From Gammaproteobacteria bacterium (lineage in GTDB: Bacteria > Pseudomonadota > Gammaproteobacteria > Steroidobacterales > Steroidobacteraceae), in contig JANYFY010000022.1 of assembly GCA_025359565.1 (NCBI GenBank), positions 58,323 through 122,322 on the forward strand: a stretch of DNA of 64,000 bases, in the 5' to 3' direction. The notes under the pieces were generated by a model. It ran no database searches. It saw nothing but the letters and a program-made list of their open reading frames with translations, and was not told the origin of the DNA. Positions 8,404 to 16,527 of this stretch are shown here, piece after piece. Position numbers and translations under genes: made by a program. Each line of letters starts with the position of its first letter. Position 1 is the stretch's first letter.

Positions 8404-8910
8404 ATGGTGGAAGATCCTTCCTTGCAAGAGCCACAGCGCTTTGGCGCGCTGCGTACCATCGCGGTTTTCAAGCTCGCCAAGGTCGTCATGATGTTGGCCG
8501 CAACCTACGGAGCGCTACGCTTACGGGATGAATTCTTTGTCGCCAAAATTTACTCTTGGGCCACGACATTACCCTCTGGGCTTGAGCACGAATGGGTTAT
8601 CAAGGGTTTGGTATGGTTTAGCGGTCTCAACCCGTCCAGGATTCATGCCTTAGGTTTCGTGACATTGGCTTATGCTGCCGTTTTCGCGGTCGAGGGCGTT
8701 GGCCTTTGGATGCGCCAGCGGTGGGCGGAATGGATGACAACCGTCATTACCGGCTCATTGATACCACTTGAGCTTTGGGAGCTGTTTCACCGGCCGACGC
8801 TCGGCAAGGCGAGCTTACTCGTTGTCAACCTTGTCATTGTGGGATATTTGATTTGGCGCATTCGAACCGATCAAAAGCTGCAGCCCGTTAAGAATTGTGA
8901 AGAATTGTGA
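8404..8910 (+). CDS. DUF2127 family membrane protein
   Basis: A 168-residue protein with about four transmembrane helices. The first helix block (TIAVFKLAKVVMMLAATYGALRL), the LGFVTLAYAAVFAVEGVGLW helix, the WAEWMTTVITGSLIPLELWELFHRPT segment and a last helix ending LIWRIR are the layout of DUF2127, a membrane family of unknown function. ATG 8404 starts immediately after the previous stop (TGAATG), so it is probably the last gene of the ABC transporter unit. The C-terminus is basic and short. No catalytic residues are evident, and a link to transport is only positional. Confidence 0.8.
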   Translation: MVEDPSLQEPQRFGALRTIAVFKLAKVVMMLAATYGALRLRDEFFVAKIYSWATTLPSGLEHEWVIKGLVWFSGLNPSRIHALGFVTLAYAAVFAVEGVGLWMRQRWAEWMTTVITGSLIPLELWELFHRPTLGKASLLVVNLVIVGYLIWRIRTDQKLQPVKNCEEL

Positions 8911-8989
8911 AATGATCTTCATGTCGGCTGAAATAATCAGATCCAGCGTATGCTTTCTATCGCTTTTTAATACACCTGTTGGAGATTTT

Positions 8990-9202
8990 ATGAAGAAGTC
9001 CGGTATCCTGATTGTTTCAGCTCTTTTAACTTTTGGCCTCGCCGCTGGCGTAATGGCCGCTGACATGCCTGCCGCCGCTGCGCCTGCCGCTGCCGCTACT
9101 GCGCCTGCCGCGTCCATGGATGCACCTAAGGCCAAGCATCACCACAGAAAGCACCATAAGAAGGCTGCGTCTTCTATGGAAGCTGCTCCTGCTGCCAAGT
9201 AA
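8990..9202 (+). CDS. Small secreted Ala/Pro-rich protein with His/Lys cluster
   Basis: A 70-residue exported protein. A clean signal peptide (MKKSGILIVSALLTFGLAAGVMA) probably ends at AMA/AD-like VMA-AD near residue 23. The mature part is Ala/Pro-rich, with a basic histidine cluster KAKHHHRKHHKK in the middle and an Ala-rich tail. It resembles acid-shock-type small periplasmic proteins (Asr-like low complexity) rather than any enzyme; the histidines could bind metal. ATG 8990 was chosen because GGAG lies 5 bases upstream and the signal peptide begins there; longer in-frame starts have no ribosome site. It is followed at once by a strong terminator, so it is likely the end of a transcript or its own small unit. 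Confidence 0.75.
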   Translation: MKKSGILIVSALLTFGLAAGVMAADMPAAAAPAAAATAPAASMDAPKAKHHHRKHHKKAASSMEAAPAAK

Positions 9203-9215
9203 TTATTGGTGCGAT

Positions 9216-9255
9216 AACGCCCCGGTTGCCTCACGGTGGCCGGGGCGTTTTTTTT
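9216..9255 (+). terminator. Rho-independent terminator
   Basis: A perfect 10-base stem AACGCCCCGG / CCGGGGCGTT (9216-9225 with 9240-9249) encloses a 14-base loop and is followed by a run of T to 9255. It lies 14 bases after the stop of the small His-rich protein and just before uppP, so it should end that transcript. Confidence 0.9.
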
Positions 9256-9275
9256 AGGGCGTCGGGGAGAGTTGT

Positions 9276-10097
9276 ATGGATTTGATGATTGCGGGTAAGG
9301 CGTTGACCATGGGTATTGTCGAGGGCCTTACAGAGTTCCTACCGATCTCTAGCACGGGACACTTGATAGTCGTCGGCAGCTTGTTAGATTGGAATGACGA
9401 GAAAGGAAAGTTATTCGAGGTGGTGATTCAGTTCGCAGCCATTCTTGCCGTTTGCTGGGAGTTTCGGCAACGCTTATTGAGGGTCGTCGGTACGCTTACC
9501 ACCAGTGTTAAATCCCGCCATTTCGCCCTGAATATTATTTTGGCGTTTTTGCCAGCCGCTCTCATTGGGGTGGTGTTCGTGAATACGATCAAACATTATT
9601 TGTTTAAACCTATCCCGGTTGCATTGGCATTCATTATTGGTGGGATAATAATTTTATGGATTGAAAGTCGGTCGCGCGTGGTGCGTGCGACTAGCGTCGA
9701 TGCGGTGCGACCTTCCGACGCCATTTGGGTGGGGTTTGCGCAAGCTTTATCAATGATCCCCGGTACATCCCGTTCAGGTGCCACCATAATGGGAGGGTTA
9801 TTGCGTGGATTGTCTCGACAAGCGGCCACTGAATTTTCATTTTTTTTGGCTATTCCCACCATATTCGCGGCAACTTTTTTGGAATTATTTAAAGCGCGAC
9901 ATTCCCTAAATTTCGATGATCTGTCAGTCATTGCGGTCGGGTCTTTAGCCTCATTTGTGAGCGCGGCTATCGCAGTCAAGGCTTTGCTACGCTATGTGAG
10001 TGGACATAATTTTAAAGTATTTGCTTGGTACCGTATCGCATTCGGTTTTGTGATTTTAGGAACTTGGTATTGGGGAATCGTTAAGTGGGCGGACTAA
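9276..10097 (+). CDS. uppP: Undecaprenyl-diphosphatase
   Basis: A 273-residue polytopic membrane enzyme (BacA/UppP family) that removes a phosphate from undecaprenyl diphosphate to recycle the lipid carrier for peptidoglycan and other surface polymers. The two family motifs are present: EGLTEFLPISSTGH (residues 16-29, with Glu16, Glu20 and His29) and PGTSRSGATI near 163-172 with the catalytic Arg. About seven or eight hydrophobic helices, length typical. ATG 9276 follows GGGAGAG. Its 3' end overlaps the DUF2721 start by 13 bases, suggesting coupled translation. Confidence 0.95.
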   Translation: MDLMIAGKALTMGIVEGLTEFLPISSTGHLIVVGSLLDWNDEKGKLFEVVIQFAAILAVCWEFRQRLLRVVGTLTTSVKSRHFALNIILAFLPAALIGVVFVNTIKHYLFKPIPVALAFIIGGIIILWIESRSRVVRATSVDAVRPSDAIWVGFAQALSMIPGTSRSGATIMGGLLRGLSRQAATEFSFFLAIPTIFAATFLELFKARHSLNFDDLSVIAVGSLASFVSAAIAVKALLRYVSGHNFKVFAWYRIAFGFVILGTWYWGIVKWAD

Positions 10098-10552
10098 ACG
10101 GAGGCCCCGATATTGCCCACCTGATTCAGGTGGCTTTGACCCCGGTGTTCATGATCTCGGCTATTGGCGTAACTCTTAATGTACTGACTAGCCGCCTGGC
10201 GCGCATTGTTGACCGGGCGAGAGCGATGGAGGATCAATTGGCCAGATCCGATCCGAATGAGCGCCGCGATCTTCCGGGAATGCTACAGGCATTGTCGCGT
10301 CGCTCAGGCTACATCAATACCGCCATTACATTGATTATTATTTCCGCCTTGGCTATCGCGCTGGTCGTAGTGATGCTGTTCGTTGATGCCTTTGTGCGTT
10401 GGGAATTGTCAGCTCTTATTGCTATTTTGTTTATTATATCGATGCTTTCATTGGCTGCAGCGCTACTGGCTTTCTTGATAGAAGTTCGTATCGCCACCGC
10501 TACCGTACAAATCGGAATATTGGCGGCACAACGTCAAGACCAAGGATCGTGA
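10085..10552 (+). CDS. DUF2721 family membrane protein
   Basis: A 155-residue membrane protein matching DUF2721: an opening amphipathic part with IQVALTPVFMISAIGVTLNVL, a conserved charged loop RLARIVDRARAMEDQL, then two closely spaced helices near residues 76-100 and 105-135. Function unknown; the family is widespread in Proteobacteria and cyanobacteria. GTG 10085 lies inside the end of uppP (13-base overlap), and the stop overlaps the ATG of the TPR gene (ATGA at 10549-10554 region), so the three genes form one unit. Confidence 0.82.
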   Translation: MGGLNGGPDIAHLIQVALTPVFMISAIGVTLNVLTSRLARIVDRARAMEDQLARSDPNERRDLPGMLQALSRRSGYINTAITLIIISALAIALVVVMLFVDAFVRWELSALIAILFIISMLSLAAALLAFLIEVRIATATVQIGILAAQRQDQGS

Positions 10553-11220
10553 TGAGAAATATTCTTATGGTGTGCGTTACATCGTTGATGTTGGCAACCT
10601 TCAGTATTGCGCAAATGCCCGGAGTTGGCGCGGGTGGTGGTGCGCAGAGACCCGGGCGCACTTTAGGCGATCAATCGGGCGAAGATACGCGGGCTACCGT
10701 GCATGAAGAAAAACCTGAAATAGCTGCGAAGAAAGCCTACACCGCAGGCGTCAAGTCTATAGATAAGGCTGCAGAGTTTGAAGCGCTTGCGTCGCAAACA
10801 CCGAACGCCGACAAAAAAGCCCGTGCGCTCGAGAAAGTCGGCGATGCGTATAACCGAGCCTTAGACCAGTTTACCGAGGCGCTTAGAAACAAAGGGGACA
10901 TGGTTGATGCGTGGAGCCGTGTGGGCTATGTGCATTTACGTCTCGGAGCGTATGCTGAGTCTGTGGACGATTACAATCACGCGTTGGCATTGAAGTCTGA
11001 TTTGTATGAGGCAATTTTTCATCGCGGAGAGGCAAACTTAGCGATTGATCGGCTCGATGATACCAAGAGTGCGTACCTGGAGCTCGCCAACCATGAGCAG
11101 GGACTTGCGGCCAAACTCTTACTCAGCATGCGCAAATGGTTGGCTGATCATAAGAGTGAGGCGCATGGCATGAACTCCGCCGCTATCGACTCGTTCGAAC
11201 AGTGGTTAAAATCGCGCTAG
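10552..11220 (+). CDS. Exported TPR-repeat protein
   Basis: A 222-residue protein with a signal peptide (MRNILMVCVTSLMLATFSIAQ) and a Gly-rich spacer, then about 150 residues of helical repeats. TPR-like units are recognisable around residues 95-165 (ALRNKGDMVDAWSRVGYVHL, AYAESVDDYNHALALK, YEAIFHRGEANLAI). Such proteins act as periplasmic scaffolds; no partner can be named. I took ATG 10552, which overlaps the DUF2721 stop; a longer in-frame start at 10399 would place an unlikely sequence before the signal peptide. Its stop codon overlaps that of the convergent yceH by 4 bases. Confidence 0.75.
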   Translation: MRNILMVCVTSLMLATFSIAQMPGVGAGGGAQRPGRTLGDQSGEDTRATVHEEKPEIAAKKAYTAGVKSIDKAAEFEALASQTPNADKKARALEKVGDAYNRALDQFTEALRNKGDMVDAWSRVGYVHLRLGAYAESVDDYNHALALKSDLYEAIFHRGEANLAIDRLDDTKSAYLELANHEQGLAAKLLLSMRKWLADHKSEAHGMNSAAIDSFEQWLKSR

Positions 11221-11870
11221 TGGGGCGAGGAGGTTTTCAGTGCCATGATTTCGGCGCGTAAAGTTGCAACCTCTTGTTCGAGTACGCTTAAACGTTGACC
11301 TACGCTGAGATGCGCGATTTCTTCTGATTCAAATTCAGTTTCAGGTGCTGATTCAATTTGACCCGTGAAGAGATGTGCGTAGCGGTATTCGCGCGCTCCG
11401 GCGAGTCGCGCCAAGCGCGCAATGAAAGGGCCGTCTTCGCGTGACATCAAATCTTTTAAGGTGGCTTCGACTTGGACTGAGTCGGTAAACTCGCATAGAC
11501 GATGAGTGCGAGACCGTAATTCGCCCGGTGTTTGGGGACCCCGCAACAGCAATACGCAAATAATGCCGAGCTCTTGTTTGGAAAATTTTAAGGGCCCGAA
11601 TTCAGTGTTACAGAAGCGGTGTTTGTACTTAGTTACCCGGCCACCGTAACCGGCCGATTTGTCGCTGACCCAGTGTTTTTTCATGAGCGCATCTACCGTC
11701 TGTTGTACGGTACTTTCCGTAAGCTCAAGCACGGGGTCGCGGTTAGTCTTCTGATTGCAGGCATTCGTCAAAGCGTTAATCGAAAGCGGGTATTGGTCAG
11801 GGGTTGTAACCTCTTTTTCGATAAGACAGCCTATGACTCGGGCTTCAAGCGCTGATAACTCAATATTCAT
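11217..11870 (-). CDS. yceH: YceH family (DUF480) protein
   Basis: A 217-residue protein of the DUF480/YceH family. It has the two winged-helix-like halves of the family: LSALEARVIGCLIEKEVTTPDQYPLS at the start with NALTNACNQKTNRDP, and GPLKFSKQELGIICVLLLRGPQTPGELRSRT in the middle, then a short C-terminal coiled coil (SVLEQEVATLRAEI). Function is not established; the fold suggests nucleic-acid or protein binding. It is divergent from the formaldehyde-detoxification genes with 76 bases between start codons, and convergent with the TPR gene, sharing a CTAG stop overlap. Confidence 0.9.
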   Translation of the reverse strand: MNIELSALEARVIGCLIEKEVTTPDQYPLSINALTNACNQKTNRDPVLELTESTVQQTVDALMKKHWVSDKSAGYGGRVTKYKHRFCNTEFGPLKFSKQELGIICVLLLRGPQTPGELRSRTHRLCEFTDSVQVEATLKDLMSREDGPFIARLARLAGAREYRYAHLFTGQIESAPETEFESEEIAHLSVGQRLSVLEQEVATLRAEIMALKTSSPH

Positions 11871-11902
11871 ATTCCACTTCCAAGTCTTCTCAGGTTGTTT
11901 TA

Positions 11903-11930
11903 GGGTAACGTACTTAAATTGTACGTGCCC
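11903..11930. promoter_or_regulatory. Inverted repeat between yceH and frmA-like gene
   Basis: A perfect 6-base inverted repeat ACGTAC-(7)-GTACGT at 11908-11913 and 11921-11926, with an outer GGG/CCC pair in slightly offset register (11903-11905, 11928-11930) and an AT-only spacer. It sits 20 bases upstream of the start of the S-hydroxymethylglutathione dehydrogenase gene in a divergent intergenic space, the right place for an operator. It does not look like the known FrmR site. Regulator unknown. Confidence 0.4.
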
Positions 11931-11946
11931 TCAAGGATATGCCTAA

Positions 11947-13056
11947 ATGAAAACGAAAGCTGGTGTTGCGACTGCTGCTGGGAAACCGCTCGAAGTACTG
12001 GAGGTTGAATTGGCAGGTCCTAAAGCGGGAGAGGTGCTGATTGAGATCAAAGCCAGCGGAGTTTGTCATACAGATGAGTTTACTCGCTCAGGTGCGGATC
12101 CGGAGGGACTATTCCCGGTTATATTAGGCCATGAAGGGGCCGGCATCGTCGTCGATGTAGGTCCTCAAGTGACCTCCGTTTCCAAGGGTGATCATGTAAT
12201 TCCCCTGTATACCCCAGAGTGTCGTCAATGCAAGTCATGCACGTCGCACAAAACCAATCTTTGCACCGCTATACGTGCAACTCAGGGTAAGGGGTTGATG
12301 CCGGATAGCACTAGTCGCTTTTCAATCGGTAAGGATTTGGTACACCATTACATGGGCTGTTCCACTTTCTCTAATTTCACAGTGCTACCCGAAATCGCAG
12401 TGGCGAAAATACGCAAGGACGCTCCGTTTGACAAGGTATGTTACATCGGGTGCGGCGTAACCACGGGTATTGGCGCTGTCATAAATACCGCGAAGGTGGA
12501 AGCCGGGGCTAACGTGGTGGTATTTGGTTTGGGCGGCATTGGGCTCAATGTTATTCAAGGCGCACGTTTAGTCGGTGCCAATAAGATAATTGGCGTGGAT
12601 GTAAACCCTGGACGTAAGGCACTAGCCGAGAAATTCGGGCTGACGCATTTCGTGAATCCCAAAGAGGTGGGCGGTGATCTAGTCGCGTATTTAGTGGCGC
12701 TCACGGATGGGGGTGCTGACTATAGTTTTGAGTGTGTCGGTAATGTTGACCTTATGCGTCAGGCGCTTGAGTGTTGCCATCGGGGTTGGGGCGTTTCGGT
12801 GGTCATAGGAGTTGCCGGCGCGGGTAAGGAAATCAGTACTCGACCCTTTCAATTGGTCACGGGCCGAACCTGGAAAGGCACTGCATTTGGAGGTGCGCGC
12901 GGACGTACCGATGTACCGAAAATTGTCGATTGGTATATGGATGGAAAAATAAATATTGATGATTTAATTACGCATAAAATGCCGCTTAAGGATATTAATC
13001 GCGCCTTTGACTTGATGCATTCGGGTGAATCGATTCGCAGTGTGGTGATTTACTAA
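11947..13056 (+). CDS. frmA: S-(hydroxymethyl)glutathione dehydrogenase / class III alcohol dehydrogenase
   Basis: A 369-residue zinc alcohol dehydrogenase of class III. It oxidises S-hydroxymethylglutathione, formed from formaldehyde and glutathione, to S-formylglutathione with NAD; it can also reduce S-nitrosoglutathione. Catalytic zinc ligands are Cys40 (GVCHTDE), His62 (GHEGAG) and Cys169 (IGCGVTTGIGA); structural zinc uses Cys92, Cys95, Cys98 and Cys106. The nucleotide fold has VFGLGGIGLNVIQGA. The stop codon overlaps the start of the S-formylglutathione hydrolase gene (TAATG), so the pathway's two enzymes are translationally coupled. Also called adhC or adhI. Confidence 0.96.
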   Translation: MKTKAGVATAAGKPLEVLEVELAGPKAGEVLIEIKASGVCHTDEFTRSGADPEGLFPVILGHEGAGIVVDVGPQVTSVSKGDHVIPLYTPECRQCKSCTSHKTNLCTAIRATQGKGLMPDSTSRFSIGKDLVHHYMGCSTFSNFTVLPEIAVAKIRKDAPFDKVCYIGCGVTTGIGAVINTAKVEAGANVVVFGLGGIGLNVIQGARLVGANKIIGVDVNPGRKALAEKFGLTHFVNPKEVGGDLVAYLVALTDGGADYSFECVGNVDLMRQALECCHRGWGVSVVIGVAGAGKEISTRPFQLVTGRTWKGTAFGGARGRTDVPKIVDWYMDGKINIDDLITHKMPLKDINRAFDLMHSGESIRSVVIY

Positions 13057-13898
13057 TGAGCGCCCCTAGTTTGCTGTCTGAGCACGCCTGTTATGGCGGT
13101 TCACAGCGCTTTTATCAGCACGATTCCTTAGAGACGAGTGGCGCCATGAAATTTTCAGTCTTCGTCCCGCCTCAAGCACGAAGTGAAAGGGTGCCCGTGC
13201 TTTTTTTCCTCTCGGGACTGACCTGTAGCGAAGAAACTTTTCCGATTAAGAGTCATGCTCAAAAACTAGCGGCGGAGCTGGGTCTCATGCTGGTATCACC
13301 TGATACCAGCCCGCGAGAACCACGCATCGCTGGAGATGCTGATACTTGGGATTTTGGATATGGCGCCGGATTCTATGTGGATGCCATTCAAACGCCTTGG
13401 GCCAAGCACTACCGGATGTATAGTTACGTGACTCGGGAATTGCCGGCGCTGATTTCGGCTTATTTGCCGATGCGACCAGGGGCTATGGGTATTTTCGGAC
13501 ACTCTATGGGTGGTCATGGCGCTTTAATCTGCGCGTTGCGGAATCCTGGTTTGTATAAATCGGTGTCGGCCTTCGCACCCATTTCGGCGCCTAGTCAGTG
13601 TCCGTGGGGTCAAAAAGCTTTTAAGAACTATCTGGGAGGTGACGGGCAACTCTGGCGCGAATATGATGCGACTGAGCTTGTCTCGCGCGGCGCATACCCT
13701 GGACCGATCCTAATTGATCAAGGCTCGGCGGATAAGTTTTTAAGCGAGCAATTAATGCCGGAAAAATTTGCGGCGGCAGCGGCCCGGGTTGGACAAAGAC
13801 TCGAACTAAGATCGCAGCAGGGCTATGATCATGGGTATTATTTCATCCAAACTTTTATGGCTGACCATTTGCGGCACCATGCTGTTCAATTGAAATAG
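13056..13898 (+). CDS. fghA: S-formylglutathione hydrolase
   Basis: A 280-residue alpha/beta hydrolase (esterase D family) that splits S-formylglutathione into formate and glutathione, the second step of glutathione-dependent formaldehyde oxidation. Catalytic triad: Ser150 in GHSMGGHG, Asp226 in GSADKFL and His259 in GYDHGYYF; the oxyanion segment LSGLTCSEETF near 52-62 is family-typical. It starts within the stop of the dehydrogenase gene, confirming a two-gene operon. It converges with the desaturase gene, leaving six bases between stops. Also known as frmB. Confidence 0.95.
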   Translation: MSAPSLLSEHACYGGSQRFYQHDSLETSGAMKFSVFVPPQARSERVPVLFFLSGLTCSEETFPIKSHAQKLAAELGLMLVSPDTSPREPRIAGDADTWDFGYGAGFYVDAIQTPWAKHYRMYSYVTRELPALISAYLPMRPGAMGIFGHSMGGHGALICALRNPGLYKSVSAFAPISAPSQCPWGQKAFKNYLGGDGQLWREYDATELVSRGAYPGPILIDQGSADKFLSEQLMPEKFAAAAARVGQRLELRSQQGYDHGYYFIQTFMADHLRHHAVQLK

Positions 13899-13904
13899 AA
13901 TCGA

Positions 13905-15005
13905 CTAGCGGCTGAGAATGAGCGGCTCAGAGGTAATGCGGCCGTCAAAATCGGTCCACACGTGTTGAGCGAAATCGTATAGTTTGCAGCGTCTAACAGT
14001 GTTCCAATAATAGCGCCAAGTGAATACTTCGGAGTTCAATCGCTCGTCCAATGTTGCAGTCAGGCGGGCTTGCGCTTCCTTAATGCGATACAGCGGTATA
14101 CCCATGTTGACGTGGTGAGCACCGTGTTCCAGGATGTAATGGATAAGACCATCCAGGGGTTGCATCAATTTCACATGCACCGTGGTGGTGGCATAGCCCG
14201 CATTAGCAGTCCATTCGTCACGACGCTCGTACCAGGCTACTCGCGGGTGAGTATGCTGCACATAAATCACAAAACCCATCAAGCAATTCCACAAAAAGAA
14301 TGGCACTGCGAAGCCAAATATCAGCAGCGATGCGACAGATCGGCCGCTATATAAACCCCAAGCAACGAGTCCACCCACCCACAGCGCGCCAAAGCTTGCG
14401 ACTAATAGGCTGTCGACCGTGTAGCTGGTGCGACGGGTACTTACATGTTTGCCATTCGGGAAAAATAATTTTTTCCACCACATTTCGACCATGTAGTAAG
14501 CCCCTTGACCAACGCCGCTTCGATAAACGCGTTCGAGTTGCCGTCGCAACCATGGTAACTTTGCAAACTCACTGGGTGAATAGGGTGTCCACACATAGTC
14601 GCGCCCCTTAAGATTGGTAAAGCCATGGTGCGCGAGATTATGGCCGACCTCCCATAAGCTGAACGGCGTCAATGATGGCAGGAACGCGATTCGGCCGATC
14701 CATTTGTTTAAAATCTTATTGCGCGTGTACGACCCGTGACATGCGTCATGGCCAATAACAAATAGGCGAGCGATCCAAATTGCCGCCACCAAGGATGAAA
14801 ATATTTTTACCCACCACGCATCAACGATGAGCAGACTCGCGATTGAAGCACCTAACACCAACCAATCCAATAAAAACCACATTATCGGCACCGTGATTTC
14901 TTTATCCACAGTGAACGGTTGTAGTAATTTTTGATATTTCCAACGGCCCTGCTCGGGTGCCGCCGGGGTGGGAGTCGGCAATTCAGGTTGGGAGGGTGTT
15001 TGCAT
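13905..15005 (-). CDS. Membrane fatty acid desaturase
   Basis: A 366-residue integral membrane di-iron desaturase. The three histidine boxes are clear: HDACHGSY, HNLAHHGFTN and HGAHHVNMGIP, placed between hydrophobic pairs of helices (two near residues 40-90, two near 200-250). Family members insert a double bond into acyl chains of membrane lipids or acyl-CoA. The position of desaturation cannot be told. The N-terminus up to the first helix is Pro/Thr-rich. ATG 15005 is preferred over an in-frame TTG at 15035. It has no obvious operon partner and converges with fghA. Confidence 0.85.
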   Translation of the reverse strand: MQTPSQPELPTPTPAAPEQGRWKYQKLLQPFTVDKEITVPIMWFLLDWLVLGASIASLLIVDAWWVKIFSSLVAAIWIARLFVIGHDACHGSYTRNKILNKWIGRIAFLPSLTPFSLWEVGHNLAHHGFTNLKGRDYVWTPYSPSEFAKLPWLRRQLERVYRSGVGQGAYYMVEMWWKKLFFPNGKHVSTRRTSYTVDSLLVASFGALWVGGLVAWGLYSGRSVASLLIFGFAVPFFLWNCLMGFVIYVQHTHPRVAWYERRDEWTANAGYATTTVHVKLMQPLDGLIHYILEHGAHHVNMGIPLYRIKEAQARLTATLDERLNSEVFTWRYYWNTVRRCKLYDFAQHVWTDFDGRITSEPLILSR

Positions 15006-15166
15006 CGGACATAAGTATACGCTTCGGGAAGTCAAAATCTAATGCTTTAGTCACTCTTTAGCTCACCCGGTGGCCAGTGGCAGGGTTAGCGCCTACGCTG
15101 TCCCCTGAACGCCTGTTTAGGGTAGCCTAATCGATTAAGCGAATTTAAGTTTAAAGGATAGTGCCT

Positions 15167-15982
15167 ATGAAATTGCGCGGCGACTACACCCAAGCTGGAT
15201 CCGATTATTGTGTGGATCAGAGCTGGGTTGATTACACGGTTGATCAACACACGCTATGGTCTCGGCTCTTTAGTCGCCAATTGCAACTAGTAAAGACCTT
15301 CGGCGCGCCCCAATTCTTAGTCGGGCTGGAATCCTTGGAAATTGCATCAAGTATTCCGCGCTTTGAGGAGACTAACCGAATTCTACAAGGACTAACCGGG
15401 TGGAAGGTTATCGGAGTGCCGGGGTTAATCCCTGAACTACAGTTCTTCGCGCATTTGGCAGAGCGACGATTTCCCGTGACGGTTTGGTTGCGTACTCCGG
15501 CGGAAATGGATTATTTGGTCGAACCGGATATTTTTCACGATTTTTTCGGCCATGTGCCCTTGCTCTGTGATCCGATATTTGCAGACTTCATGCAGGCCTA
15601 TGGAGTCGCCGGCCGTAAGGCGCAAGACGCCGGGGGCCTTAAAATGCTAGCTCGCCTGTATTGGTATACGGTTGAGTTTGGACTCATCAGAGCGGGCGAC
15701 GCGTTACGCGCTTACGGTGCCGGTATTTTATCGTCGGCAGGAGAGACGCGGTATTGCATAGAAAGTCCGCTACCTACTCGAATCAACTTTAACCTTGAGC
15801 GCGTTATGTGTACCGATTATTTTATTAATGATTATCAAAAAACGTATTTTGTGATTGATAGTTTTGAGCAGTTATTTCGGGATGCTTATGGCCGCGATTT
15901 TACGCCGATATACGCGGCACACCATTGGAAGCCGGGATATGAGCCTGGCGTAACCTTGCCAGGAGATATGCTTTCAACATAA
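15167..15982 (+). CDS. phhA: Phenylalanine 4-monooxygenase
   Basis: A 271-residue bacterial phenylalanine hydroxylase, pterin- and iron-dependent, converting phenylalanine to tyrosine. The iron ligands are His124 and His129 in HDFFGHVP and Glu170 in YWYTVEFGL; the pterin-binding region GVPGLIPELQFFAHLAERRFPV precedes them. Length and lack of an ACT regulatory domain fit the bacterial monomeric form. ATG 15167 has AAAGGA nine bases upstream; the GTG at 15161 is too close to that site. No pterin-carbinolamine dehydratase (phhB) follows in this window, unlike in Pseudomonas where the two are adjacent. Confidence 0.95.
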   Translation: MKLRGDYTQAGSDYCVDQSWVDYTVDQHTLWSRLFSRQLQLVKTFGAPQFLVGLESLEIASSIPRFEETNRILQGLTGWKVIGVPGLIPELQFFAHLAERRFPVTVWLRTPAEMDYLVEPDIFHDFFGHVPLLCDPIFADFMQAYGVAGRKAQDAGGLKMLARLYWYTVEFGLIRAGDALRAYGAGILSSAGETRYCIESPLPTRINFNLERVMCTDYFINDYQKTYFVIDSFEQLFRDAYGRDFTPIYAAHHWKPGYEPGVTLPGDMLST

Positions 15983-16087
15983 GCAATTTATTTTTCCGCT
16001 AGTCTTGGATTTTGCGAACTCAGTCGACTAAAGCGTGCGGAGCTTGGCATACCGTTGTGGTTCATTATCTGCAACCGGTGCAATATT

Positions 16088-16441
16088 ATGTCGCGTAACT
16101 TATCCCGGGTATTTTCCGTGGCTGTAGTTGCCTTTGTAGGTTGCGCCAACTCAGGCTACGCCGTCCGATCGGTTCCGCGCATCGCTGCCGAAACGGTAGG
16201 GAAGCCGGTTAGCCGATTGCAAGAGGCCTTTGGTGATCCGCGAAAAGTGGATACGATGCCTAATCGACAAATTTATGTGTGGTTTTTACCCGCAAGTCCG
16301 CCAGGTGCGCCAGCAGGTCTTCATGGTTGTGAAATGGAAGTAACGGTGGAACCGCGCTCACAGCAAGTTTTGGGATATTCGATGACCAGTATCGGTTGGT
16401 CAAAGTGTGGTGAGGTTGCGCGACGCATTCGTATTACCTAG
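16088..16441 (+). CDS. Small exported protein, weakly BamE/SmpA-like
   Basis: A 117-residue protein with a signal-type N-terminus (LSRVFSVAVVAFVGCANSGYA). The GC-ANS stretch could be a lipobox (FVGC), which would make it a lipoprotein. The middle, VGKPVSRLQEAFGDPRKVD followed by a YVWFLP strand, recalls the SmpA/BamE-like pattern (a helix ending in FG-P, then an aromatic strand), but the match is loose. Two later cysteines (HGCEME and WSKCGE) may pair. ATG 16088 is chosen over a longer start at 16055. It is flanked by phhA and a TPR gene. Function unknown. Confidence 0.55.
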   Translation: MSRNLSRVFSVAVVAFVGCANSGYAVRSVPRIAAETVGKPVSRLQEAFGDPRKVDTMPNRQIYVWFLPASPPGAPAGLHGCEMEVTVEPRSQQVLGYSMTSIGWSKCGEVARRIRIT

Positions 16442-16467
16442 CAATAATAAGAATATATCGGCGTGTC

Positions 16468-16490
16468 AGTTTTAGCGAGAATGCTAAACT
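16468..16490. repeat. Inverted repeat upstream of TPR gene
   Basis: TTTAGC (16471-16476) and GCTAAA (16483-16488) form an inverted repeat over a 6-base loop, extended by AGT/ACT outside with one bulged T. It lies in the 86-base gap between two same-strand genes. It has no run of T directly behind it, so it could be either a weak processing hairpin or an operator. Confidence 0.35.
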
Positions 16491-16527
16491 AGCAGCCCAA
16501 AATTCTTTTAATTCAGGGGGCTTCTAA

